Source of the DNA: Chromera velia
Lineage: Eukaryota; Sar; Chromeraceae
NCBI GenBank assembly: GCA_018398765.1
Contig: JAHBMJ010000744.1
Location: forward strand, 1,548 to 19,843
Direction of reading: 5' to 3'
DNA length: 18,296 nucleotides
Notes under the pieces: model-generated
Told to the model about the DNA's origin: nothing
The model's input: only the letters and a program-made list of their open reading frames with translations
The model's database searches: none
Made by a program: the position numbers and the translations under genes
In this document: positions 9,083 through 17,271 of the stretch, piece after piece
Layout of the letters: each line of letters starts with the position of its first letter
How positions within the stretch are numbered: position 1 is the stretch's first letter

Positions 9083-10921
9083 AAAGATCTCCATACGAAT
9101 GCTAGGTATGAACGTCTTACGTCTCAACATCTTCTCTCTCCCTCTCTTGAATGCATGTTTGCTGAAGTTCATAAGAAAGGTCCGAAAGCGCTCTCTCCCC
9201 TAAATTTGACTGTCGGAGAAAGAGTGTATTGAAAGAACCCTCAAAAGACCTACCACTCGCTCGACATCAAGTGGCGGCTCTTTGAAGTATCCTTTCTCGT
9301 CCCTTACTCCCGCTTCCTCGTCTATTTGACTCCCATCTCTGAGTCTGGAGAGAGACTGCAAAGTAAGGAGTATCTTGCCCACTCTTCTTGTTTTGTTCGT
9401 GCACCTTCTCACCCCCTCCTTTCTTTCTCCCGCCCTGCCCCAACTGATCGCCAGTCACAGTTTTAGAGACCCCCTGAGATTAGAAGGGATCTCTTTATAG
9501 AGGTACCAAGTGATGACAGACCACAAAAACCAGCTCGGTCTGCAAGTGATCAGTCAAAAAAGAAATCTTCCTCTTCTTTCTCTTCTTCTTCCATTCCTTT
9601 TGCAGAAAGCATGGAGTTCAAAAGTCAAAAAGACTCATTTCCTATTGGGTTGGCCTCGGCCGGCCCTCTTCCAATCAATGAAAGAGAGGCACAGTCTTCA
9701 AAGGATTCTCGCTCGCTTCCAGATGAAAGACAGACCGATAAAGTCAGAGCGGGAAAGAAAGCTGTATCTTAGTCTGCCCATTCTTGCTCTTCTTCTTCTC
9801 ATTCTTTTCTACGTATTCTTGAAGGAGAACCTATTTTTTTATTTTCTAAGCCTGTCCTCCCTCACCCTCCCCCTTCCCAAAGAGAACCCAAGTCAGAAAA
9901 AGATACTGAACGCCAGCGTTTACTGACCCCTTCTCCTTCAGATGGAGAGACGTGGCATTTCACAGTCCAGAGAAACCCAGAGCTGTTAAAGAAGTGTCCA
10001 TTGATCTTCTGGAAGGATGAGGAGCTGCAGAGAGGTATGGTTGGAAGGAAGGTTGGGGTATTAACAGATAGATTTCTTCTTGTGCATGTATGGGGGTCCT
10101 ATTCACAAGGACAACTATGTGAAAGAGTCCTTGCCCCACAGTTTTATCATCCCAACAACACTATCTGTTCCACCCTGACTCCTTCACTCACTTGCTTTCC
10201 TCATATCCGAAAGGTGTCGCCTTCTTATGTGAGAGAATCAGAACTTTTCCTTTCTTCTTCTCGTTGCCTGCTTCCTGATGCGTGTGCAAAAATCGTAAAG
10301 CACCTTGACTCAGCCTCAATCTCTCGTCTTGGACTCAATCAGAGCAAGACAGCAGACGTGATCAAAAAGACGGAGGACTGGTTGAGAGAAGCACTCAAAC
10401 TGTCCCCCGATCTTAATCTTCGGGAGATAGAAACGGCATCTACTAACGTTCCATCAGATAGCGAGGAAGATAAATCGAATCAGCTGATAGAAAATGCTTT
10501 CTTTTATCTTGATGGTCTAACTGACGCTTCACAGTTCCGAATCCCTCTTTACTCTTCTAATGTCCCCAGTCCCTCTCTCCCTGATCTGTCCTTCTCGTCT
10601 TCGTCTTCTTCTTTTTCTTCTTCTTTGTTTTCCTCCCCGTCCTCTTCAGCAGCTGCAGAAGGAAAGAAACAGGCTTATTGTTTTGCTGTAAGAGCAACGC
10701 ATCAGAAATTCTCAGTGCATCACCTCTCTCCAGATCAGGTGACAGACTTTAAGGCAGCCAGGCAGAAGGAGTTAGACAAATTTGAACGTTTTTATGTATT
10801 TAAGACATTTTCAGTTCAGTCGGTTCCCAAGGGTTCAGTCGTTTTGCCTACACTGTGGGTAGACACCTTAAAACTGAATGATAAGGGTGAAAGGGAATTC
10901 AAGTCGAGATGGGTGATTTAG
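9083..10921 (+). pseudogene. Pol part 2: integrase C-terminal part, Ser-rich linker, start of reverse transcriptase
   Basis: This frame continues pol after the shift at about 9080. Stops at TGA 9230, TAG 9464 and TAG 9770 precede a 306-codon open stretch ending at TAG 10919. The first part (L-T-V-G-E-R-V-Y, then K-N-P) resembles the beta-strand C-terminal domain of integrases. A Lys/Ser-rich linker with runs of TCT codons follows (about 9530-9600). Another folded-looking section (9950-10500) and a second poly-Ser run (about 10580-10660) come next. From about 10735 the sequence D-F-K-A-A-R-Q-K-E-L-D-K-F and F-K-S-R-W-V-I matches the start of copia reverse transcriptases. The TAG at 10919 sits inside the conserved block, where Gln or another residue is expected, so it is a disabling mutation. 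Confidence 0.75.
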
Positions 10922-12306
10922 GGAGATCAGGACCCGCGAAAAGGTCTCAAGGTGCATGTCCGCCCGAGAATATTCGCCTGATGCTAGGCCTGATGCTACT
11001 TGCAGCACTCAGTAGCACAGGTTTCGACCCGTCTTTTATCAGCACTGTAGACGTAGACAATACATTTCTGCAAGCACCAATAAATGACACGGTATATGTA
11101 CTCCCCCCGAAAGAACATCCTGACTATGGCAAAAAGCTCTGGCTGTTGCAGCGATGCATGTATGGACTCTCTGAAAGTCCCCTTCTTTTTCAGAAATTTC
11201 TTGAATCAAAACTTCTCAAACATGGATGGGTGAAATCACCCCTCCGGGGAATATGGTGGAAAGTGTCGACTGACGGGGAAGTGCTTGCGTTGATGTCCCT
11301 CTACATCGATGATGTCTGTGTTGCCAGCCTCAATGGCCCAGCAGAGAGCCATCTGCAGGAGATTATGCAAGAGGTCGAATGTAAGCAGATCAGACAACTG
11401 CAGAGGTACATTGCAATGTTCTATAAGGTCACAAAGGATGAGATCTGGTGCTTACAGGAGTCTTATGCAGCTAGTCTGAATAACAGAGGAGTCAGACCCC
11501 TGGTTAATCCCATCCCCGACGCAGCAAGAAAGCAAGCAGACACTTTCCCTCCCCTGAACAAGAAAGAAACAAAAGCCTTCCAACAGAGTCTGGGTGAGCT
11601 TTCTTACCTGGCCTCTTTCATGTGTCCTGATTTGGCATACGGCACAAGTCACATGGCACAGTGGAATGCCGTTTTGACCATATTACTAAATGCTTTTAGA
11701 TGGCTCCAGCGACTTGTCTCCTGGGCTCATGCACACTCCCTCCATGGAGTGGCAGTTCCTCACTCTCCCAGAGCAGAGCCCCTACATGTTAAATTACATA
11801 CTAATGCATCTTTTAGCCTTCCAGCCCATCCCAAGCCTCAAATCGGGTGAGTACTCACCGTCTATGGATGTCCCCTTGCCTAAAAGTCCATCAAACTGAA
11901 GAAGGTATCAAAATCTACAACGGATGCGGAATTTATTGCCGCAGAGAACGGGGTCGAACTTCTTTCCTCTCTCCTCCCTTTCTTTGAGAAGCTTTGGCCA
12001 AAAGTATATAGAACCCTTTGGTCTGACAGTCACGATCTCGTGACCCTGGTCGGTTAACCCGTCTATTCTGGTGCGAGGGCAACTCAACAGTCCTTTGCCG
12101 CTGAAATCGACAACCTGCAAGAGAGAGAAGCAGTAGAGACGTCTCTAGTCAGCATATTGCAGAAAGCAGTGCACCAGGATGTTCAAGAGAAGTTCATTGC
12201 CCTTGAGCATATCTCGACTGTCCGGAACCTTGCTGACCCTCTCACAAACGGAAAGAGTACGTATAAGCTCTACCGACTGTTAGAACAGAAGGGAAGGGAA
12301 GCGTAG
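10922..12306 (+). pseudogene. Pol part 3: reverse transcriptase palm and RNase H
   Basis: A one-base frameshift between about 10940 and 10970 moves the domain into a new frame. From there 295 codons are open up to TGA 11848. Reverse transcriptase shows the first catalytic Asp at 11050 (T-V-D-V-D-N, followed by F-L-Q-A-P-I), Y-G-L-S-E-S-P, and the Y-I-D-D box at 11302-11313, all typical of copia elements. The connection part has L-G-E-L-S-Y-L-A near 11590. RNase H begins near 11790 and continues through TGA 11848, TAA 11881 and TAA 12055 to TAG 12304. Asn at 11803 replaces the first catalytic Asp (T-D-A-S expected). S-T-T-D-A-E with its Glu at 11929, W-S-D-S at 12019 and N-L-A-D-P-L-T at 12226 are kept. 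The stops, the frameshift and the active-site change make this copy inactive. Confidence 0.88.
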
Positions 12307-12786
12307 AAGGGTGCGACACGTCCTCCTCCTGACCCACAAAGGAGGCCTATTCTTCTGCAACCTGACCTTCAAGCAGAAGTGTCAGTGTTCTTCGAGAATG
12401 TGAACCGAGCTCAAACCACTTTCTCATAATTTTCCCCATGCTTTCCCCTCATCTGTCCAACTCATGCTCTTCGTAATGCATCTGTGACTCCTCTTTCCAC
12501 CTTTCAGTTCCGCACGCTCTCCCTTGTCATGGCTTGCTCAGCTTACCATCAGATAGGACATTCATCTGACACATGCCCTGATGTGGAGGCAGAACGCAAG
12601 GGAAGAAAGGAACTCTACCTTGAGTGAGCGGGACGTACTAGCAAAAGATACACGTTCTGTACTACGATCGGCTTCCTCAGCAAGGCCCATCGAGCAGCAG
12701 ATCATGCGGTTGACCAGAGAATGCCTCCAACCACATTGGCTCCTGTCATCCCGATTGGGTGCCTGGTGCAGCCTCAAATCCTCTAA
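12307..12786 (+). pseudogene. 3' extension of pol frame with altered CCHC zinc knuckle
   Basis: The RNase H frame continues past TAG 12304 for 159 codons with stops only at TAA 12427 and TGA 12625 before TAA 12784. About seven stops would be expected by chance. A zinc knuckle-like motif at 12535-12576 reads C-S-A-Y-H-Q-I-G-H-S-S-D-T-C, which has the exact C-x2-C-x4-H-x4-C spacing of retroviral-type knuckles, including G-H, but with Tyr in place of the second Cys. A basic stretch (A-E-R-K-G-R-K-E) follows, as is common after knuckles. Such knuckles normally sit in Gag, upstream of pol. Here it may be a 3' coding extension, a separate 3' ORF, or a piece of another element's Gag. Confidence 0.45.
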
Positions 12787-13073
12787 AGTGCACTCTTCGA
12801 GACCTGCATGAATGCATAAATGCATAGCATTTGCTTCATTTTTTCTTCCTCTCCCTCTTCTCTTCCTGTGCATGCATTCCTCTCTCTCATTATGTACATC
12901 AACAAAGACCAGGCCTGACAACACCATAATGAAATTAAATGCCTCTCTTAAATATTTCCTCCCCTTTCTTCTTTTTTTGAATGTATATGATCACTTCTGT
13001 TCTTTCATTGTTTCCTTCTCTCACTGTAACTGTACAACCCCAATTCAACCTCCACTTGAATTCCATACAAGCC
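12787..13073. other. Non-coding, pyrimidine-rich stretch after pol
   Basis: The stretch has TGCATG/ATGCAT motifs and runs of C and T. It precedes the polypurine motifs. The frames that are open here are of low complexity, and I see no gene. Confidence 0.5.
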
Positions 13074-13389
13074 ATAAAGTGAAGGAGGGGCACTCGAAAA
13101 AGAGATTGAAAAAGAATGAATAAAGTGAAGGAGGGGTGATTCCCCACAAAAACATTGACAAAGTGAAGGAGGGGCCCCTTCTCACAGTTTTTTCCTTCAT
13201 ACGAACAAACCTGCATACGATTTTTTCGGTTACTCCATGCATGCATGGAGCTTGACTACAAAGAACCATAAAGTGAAGGAGGAGGCGGCGCGACAAAGCG
13301 CTATGCCCTTCCTCCGGAAGACAAAAGAAGGAATACAGACAGCTGCCACAAGAAAGACTAAGTGAGTCAATGGCATAAAGGGAGGGAGG
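13074..13389 (+). repeat. Five dispersed polypurine (PPT-like) motifs, consensus ATAAAGTGAAGGAGGGG
   Basis: Copies lie at 13074-13090, 13120-13136 and 13158-13174 (nearly identical, the third with ACAAAG at its start), at 13268-13282 (diverging after GAAGGAGG) and at 13375-13389 (ATAAAGGGAGGGAGG). Spacing is 46, 38, 110 and 107 bp. In LTR elements one purine tract just before the 3' LTR primes plus-strand DNA. Several related tracts 0.3-1.1 kb after pol fit that position, but no LTR start could be confirmed. Confidence 0.65.
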
Positions 13390-13434
13390 CTTGTGCCTTT
13401 AAAAGTGGACTTTTGCCCTCAAGTCGGACTTTTA
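13386..13434 (+). repeat. Left terminal inverted repeat
   Basis: It begins GAGGCTTGTGCC and pairs with 17272-17320 with two mismatches, both transitions. It holds two internal dyads about 20 bp apart: AAAAGTGGACTTTT (13401-13414) and AAGTCGGACTT (13421-13431). Such paired dyads could be protein-binding sites. Confidence 0.85.
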
Positions 13435-13885
13435 AAAACATGATTCATACTATAACAGTTTTTTTTGTATTTTGACCTAGATCTTGACTAATCTTGAATG
13501 GTCAAAACTATAATAAACTATAAGAGATTTAATATTCAAAAAAGTTTTTATGTCTAAAAAAAATTTAAAACAAAAATGTATGGAGTTAAAACCTACGGCA
13601 TGTTATAGAAAAGCAATGGTCAAATTAAATTTCTCTGAGTATGAGTCGTTTGGTTAATCTAAAACCTAATTAAAAGGTACCAAGATTCTGAGTTTTTTTT
13701 TTGTTATTTCACGATTGTCCTTACTAAGGCTTATTTACCCTTACTTATAGCCAACACAGTTATGTGTAATAAAAATCTACGATCGATCAACTAATAAGAA
13801 AAAAAAAAAAAAACAATCAAGGGAAATTGAAAGAAAACACCAGACACTTACAGAAGCGGTGAGACTAAAGAAAGTCTAAAGAAAG
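13435..13885. other. AT-rich subterminal region, left
   Basis: About 450 bp is dominated by A and T with A and T homopolymers, including a run of about 17 A at 13798-13814. It has no open reading frame worth noting. It ends abruptly at a GC-rich patch (about 13900-14110). Confidence 0.6.
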
Positions 13886-13899
13886 CGCACGAAACTATA

Positions 13900-14110
13900 A
13901 GCCAATCCGCGAAGCGTACTTAAGGATGTGTATGGCGCCGGGCAAGTTGCACACACATTGCATGGGAGGAGGGCGCGCACGCGGCACGCATTAATGAATT
14001 GTTAAGCCCCCGGCCCGCAAGGCGCTGTGCGCGCGATTTTGGCCCCGGCTGCATGCATGACCTATGGCGGGGCATGCCAGGGCCCTCGACGGCCAGAAAA
14101 GCCAATTTTG
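13900..14110. other. GC-rich patch inside the inverted-repeat element
   Basis: About 210 bp is rich in GCGC, CCCGGC and GCATGC palindromes, between AT-rich DNA and a TA-rich run (14142-14162). The short open frames on both strands look like chance. It could be a promoter-like island or a captured fragment, but nothing specific is seen. Confidence 0.4.
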
Positions 14111-14218
14111 CTCAAATTCAACAAATAAGAAATCGGCTTTCTATATATATTATATCAATATATGGCATCCCAGCTGCTGGAAAAAGAGTACTTCATCAAC
14201 AGCGTATGAGTCATTTCA

Positions 14219-14461
14219 ATGATTTGGTTCCATGCTGAGCGCTTCCGAAGAGCTTCTGGGTGGATGAGGAGCATTTTGGTTCGGAAATTGAGGCTTGGAC
14301 TGACGGGCTTGAGGACCAGGCTCGAGGAGATCATGGAAATGCTCTCCACGTACGTGCGGGAGGCCGACCTGAGCAACACCGGGAGAAAGGGGGCTAGGAG
14401 GCCTCTGTCAACTGAGATTCAACTCAGGCAAGTCCATTTGGCAGGGAAAGATAGCTCTTGA
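14219..14461 (+). pseudogene. Possible transposase N-terminal fragment (PIF/Harbinger-like), very tentative
   Basis: Eighty codons are open. The C-terminal half reads L-E-E-I-M-E-M-L-S-T-Y-V-R-E-A-D-L-S, then R-R-P-L-S-T-E-I-Q-L with L-A-G-K-D-S. That order of a helical segment, a basic Arg-rich turn, then P-[IL]-S-x-E-x-Q-L and a [GA]-x-[DG]-S ending resembles the N-terminal region of PIF/Harbinger transposases from memory of the family. No D-D-E catalytic residues follow: after the TGA the DNA turns into tandem repeats. The alternative is a chance reading frame. Confidence 0.2.
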
Positions 14462-14665
14462 TAAGAGGAATCACGATAATGGTTTTATATCATACATATA
14501 TACATATGAATAATTTTAACCCATGCATGACAGGCCAACACATGCCAACACAGCGTCCCCTGGGTCGCCTAAGGAAGCAAGAATCGAGCTTTAGGGTTCC
14601 AAAGAAGCAAGTTATGAATTGCTGGAAGCCTGTTTTCTTATACGGTCTGTGTGATGATTTCAAAA

Positions 14666-14698
14666 TTTTTATCGAGGAAGGGCCGATCTCGGTAAAAA
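14666..14698 (+). repeat. Hairpin unit 1
   Basis: TTTTTATCGAG (14666-14676) pairs with CTCGGTAAAAA (14688-14698) at 10 of 11 positions around an 11-base loop, GAAGGGCCGAT. Confidence 0.75.
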
Positions 14699-14848
14699 TG
14701 GACAAACCCATGACAGACTGACACATGCCGACACAGCGTCCCCTGGGTCATCTAAGGAAGTAAGAATCGAGCTTTAGGGTTCTAAAGAAGCAAGTTATGA
14801 ATTGCTGGAAGCCTGTTTTCTTATACGGTCTGTGTGACGATTTCGAAA

Positions 14849-14881
14849 TTTTTACTAAGGAAGGGCCGATCTCGGTAAAAA
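14849..14881 (+). repeat. Hairpin unit 2
   Basis: TTTTTACTAAG (14849-14859) pairs with CTCGGTAAAAA (14871-14881) at 9 of 11 positions. The loop is the same as in unit 1, as expected from the tandem duplication. Confidence 0.7.
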
Positions 14882-15261
14882 TAGGTCTGTCCATATCTTG
14901 ACCCAGATCAGCCCCATCCTGGTAGAATTTTCGAAATTATCATAGAAACAGGCTAACTTGGCAGGCATCCAGAGTTTCTGTGTTCACTTCTCATGCATTT
15001 TGTGTTCCGTTCCTTGCCTCCTCAGTCTGTCTAGGAGACCCATGATGTGGGATCTCTCTTTGGTCGATCTGATTCTCATGCAGATACTTGCATGTGATGT
15101 TGCATGCAGGTACGTCTTCAATTATGCTTTAAGTACTTGGACAATCGTAGGAGCCTCGAGCAAAAGTCCAGCGATGGTCAGTCTTACTTCAGTAAGTCTT
15201 GGTTGAATCCTTTGATCTTAGTTAGTCGTGGGTAAAAATGCAGGTGGGTCTGGAGGGGGGC

Positions 15262-15300
15262 GCATTTTTACCGAAAACGGCCCCTGCTCGGTAAAAATGC
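15262..15300 (-). repeat. Hairpin unit 3 (perfect 12 bp stem)
   Basis: GCATTTTTACCG (15262-15273) and CGGTAAAAATGC (15289-15300) are perfect reverse complements with a 15-base loop. The loop (AAAACGGCCCCTGCT) is inverted relative to the loop at 15421, so the unit lies in the opposite orientation. Confidence 0.85.
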
Positions 15301-15410
15301 ACCCCCCCTACTCCCACTTTGAAATTTTTCTGTGTCTAATGTGTGTCAAGAAGTTGTTCTCTATCCTTTTCTCTGCTGCTTTGTATGCACTACCCCCCCC
15401 AGCCCCCTGT

Positions 15411-15445
15411 ATTTTTACCGAGAAGGGGCTGTTGTCAGTAAAAAT
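15411..15445 (+). repeat. Hairpin unit 4
   Basis: ATTTTTACCG (15411-15420) pairs with CAGTAAAAAT (15436-15445) at 9 of 10 positions. The loop AGAAGGGGCTGTTGT resembles that of units 1 and 2. Confidence 0.75.
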
Positions 15446-15660
15446 GCGCCCCCCCTCAGACCCCCCTGCATTTTTACCCAGATCACGTACTTTTCTCTGC
15501 TTTTACACCCCTGCTTTCCTTTCTTTTTATTGCAATCCACCCTGTCTGACAGTGTTGTTTCTGTGTCGTAGTGGTGTTCTCTACCGCTGCTAAGTAGAGG
15601 TCTGAACTGTCAGAAAGGAACCTCTCTTGTCTGAGCCTTAGCATACCTATATCTGTGTCT

Positions 15661-15745
15661 ACCTCTTCCTCCCTCTCCCTCCCCCTCTCTCCCCCCCCCT
15701 CTCTCTCTCTCTCCCTCTCTCCCTCTTTTCTCTCCTCGTACCTTT
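15661..15745. repeat. Pyrimidine-rich (CT) microsatellite tract
   Basis: This is almost pure C and T on the + strand, with CTCTCTCTCT and CCCTCC runs. The long arginine/glutamate-rich frame on the other strand only translates the repeat. Confidence 0.9.
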
Positions 15746-15780
15746 TTCTATGAGCTCTTCATTCACTCTTTCTGTCACGT

Positions 15781-15781
15781 G

Positions 15782-15839
<58 letters not shown>

Positions 15840-15900
15840 GTATGTGTGTATGTGTGTGTATGTGTGTGTGTGTGTGTATGTGGGTGTATGTGTGTGTGCA
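15781..15900. repeat. (CT)n followed directly by (TG)n microsatellite
   Basis: CT repeats run at 15781-15807, then TG repeats at 15807-15900 with TATG interruptions at 15829, 15841, 15849 and onward. The His/Thr-rich and Val/Cys-rich frames over it are translations of the repeat and not genes. Confidence 0.95.
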
Positions 15901-16005
15901 TCCGTGACCGTACGTGTCCGTATGTATCTGTGTCTATATCGATGTACGCCGGTGTCCACAAGCTGACGCAAGCATGTTTGGTTATGTGTATACGTCATTG
16001 TCTGT

Positions 16006-16440
16006 TTGACTTCTTTCTCCTCTCCTTCCCTCCCCTTCTCTCCCTATATCTCTCTCTATCTGTCCCTCCGTCTCTGCTCTGACATCGACTCGGAGTCCTC
16101 TCGGCACCTCCCTTTCCACCTCCTCCCGGTATTTCCCCTTCCTCCCTGTTTCATCTTTGCTTTCTCTTTTGTTTTTTTCCATTTATCTCTCCTTTAAATT
16201 GTCTCAATTCTGTGTACGTTTGCTCCGTTTTTCCTTCTCTCAATCCCGTCATGCAGACTTTCGACTGCGACTTCCTCTTTGGACTCGCTTCTCTCCTCCC
16301 TATAGTGACTATCCCTTCCTCTTTCTGTATTCCCAAAGCTCCCTAACCAAGCTCTTTTTACCTGCTCTCCTCCCCCCTTCTTTTTTTCTTCTCTCTCGGA
16401 GTCTTTTTTCTGTCTCTTTCTTCTCTTTTTGACTTCTCAC
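16006..16440. repeat. Long pyrimidine-rich low-complexity region
   Basis: TTCTTTCTCC, CTCTCTATCT and TTTTTTCTTC type sequence runs for more than 400 bp with few purines. Overlapping open frames on both strands are Ser/Phe/Leu-rich or Lys/Glu/Arg-rich and are explained by composition. I see no gene. Confidence 0.8.
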
Positions 16441-17271
16441 TGGAGGAAATCCTCTGCTGAAATCGTGCACCTTTCTTTTCTCTCTGTTGCCATGTGAATT
16501 ACTCTTTCCTTTCCAATCGCTATGCCATTGGTTTAAACCGTATGAATCTTATGTGATGGTATGTATGCAGCTACATTCCTTCCTGATTTGAAAGTTGCAG
16601 ATCGATAAGCAACGACCTGCGCCAATGGGATTCGCTTTAGATGCAACCCCCAGCCTGGGGTGTCATTTTTACTTGAAGTTCACGTGTTTCCATGCACATG
16701 CATGTAAATGACAGCTAAACTGTGCCGAAACATTTAACTTTAAAACACTTGTATCAGCTGCTGGGTTCTACACGCGCGCGCTATAGAGCTGGGTTTTGAA
16801 GTTAGATCCCAGGCCGGCTTCTTTTTAAAAAATTTAGTGACATGCATTTATAAAAAATAATTCAAAAATTTAATTTATTTAGCACTTAAAGCGCGGATCT
16901 GAGTTGGATCATAGTGCTCTAGGGCACCACTAATCACTAATCACTAATCATCTGATAAAACAGTTTTCTAGTTTTTTATTACTAATTAATAGACTCTTAA
17001 ATATTTTGTAAAAAAAATGTTTATAATTCACTTTTAAACCACCGTAAACCACTCAGTCCAGATAAACTAGATTTCAAAGGAATTCAAAATTGCATGACAG
17101 TGTATTAGTTTCTATAAAATGTACCACATTGTATGTGACTAATATAGTCATATTATATATTAGTTGATGAATAAATAATATATGATCATCTCTTTCATTC
17201 TCAATTATAGGGTATTAGGTGAAAAATTTCAAATTTAGACTAGAATTTAGACTTTTTTAAATGAGTTAAGA
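16441..17271. other. Right inner flank of the inverted-repeat element: mixed then AT-rich, no gene
   Basis: 16441-16825 is mixed sequence with a CCCCAGCCTGGGG dyad at about 16648-16660. From about 16830 it is strongly AT-rich up to the right inverted repeat, mirroring the left subterminal region. Three tandem CACTAAT units lie at 16928-16948. No reading frame stands out. Confidence 0.6.

Larger units (their letters stand above)
1..13385 (+). mobile_element. Decayed Ty1/copia-type retrotransposon with a very long 5' coding region (5'-truncated by the window)
   Basis: One co-oriented coding body runs from the window start to 12306 or 12786. Pol shows integrase before reverse transcriptase before RNase H, the order typical of Ty1/copia. 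Upstream are about 2,480 further codons with the same kind of damage: roughly one in-frame stop per 110 codons, against about one per 150 in pol, and few frameshifts. This suggests a single element of one age rather than two neighbours, but that is inference. No protease motif (D-[ST]-G) was found. The 5' LTR and primer binding site lie outside the window or are lost. The 3' boundary is unclear: polypurine motifs at 13074-13389 suggest that a 3' LTR once followed, but no LTR is demonstrable. The right coordinate is set at the start of the next inverted repeat. Confidence 0.75.
14526..14891 (+). repeat. Two tandem copies of a 183 bp unit, each ending in a hairpin
   Basis: Copy 1 (14526-14708) and copy 2 (14709-14891) are very similar throughout, with long identical blocks such as the one around 14775-14836. 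Each ends with the hairpin unit TTTTTA...TAAAAA. A short inverted, partly deleted third copy seems to follow at about 14926-14953 (TTTCGAAAT and GAAACAGGC in reverse order). Open frames over the unit code I-F-I-E-E-G-P-I-S-V-K-M, which is only a translation of the hairpin. Confidence 0.85.
15229..15481. mobile_element. Compound foldback element (MITE-like), about 250 bp
   Basis: The left arm (15229-15300) is closely matched by the reverse complement of the right arm (about 15409-15481) over roughly 70 bp, around a 108 bp spacer. Each arm is itself built of inverted repeats: TAAAAATGC outside, then an inner hairpin GCATTTTTACCG...CGGTAAAAATGC. No coding sequence or transposase is present. The arms belong to the same family as the hairpins at 14666 and 14849. 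Confidence 0.75.

Noticed and set aside
1-12786. Non-standard genetic code with stops reassigned
   Set aside because: All three stop codons interrupt, frameshifts and lost catalytic residues accompany them, and repeat comparison gives Trp and Gln for the same codon TAG.
12812-13296. Open frames on both strands of about 83 to 103 codons after pol
   Set aside because: They overlap the polypurine repeats and low-complexity DNA, and none has a recognisable domain.
14958-15206. An 82-codon frame inside the inverted-repeat element
   Set aside because: No domain, no context and no similarity recognised; the length is within chance.
15228-15593. A 121-codon frame with a repeated S-V-K-M peptide
   Set aside because: The repeat peptide comes from the palindromic hairpins; no other coding evidence.
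15659-15998. His/Thr-rich and Arg/Glu-rich frames on the minus strand, and a Val/Cys-rich frame on the plus strand
   Set aside because: Pure translations of CT and TG microsatellites.
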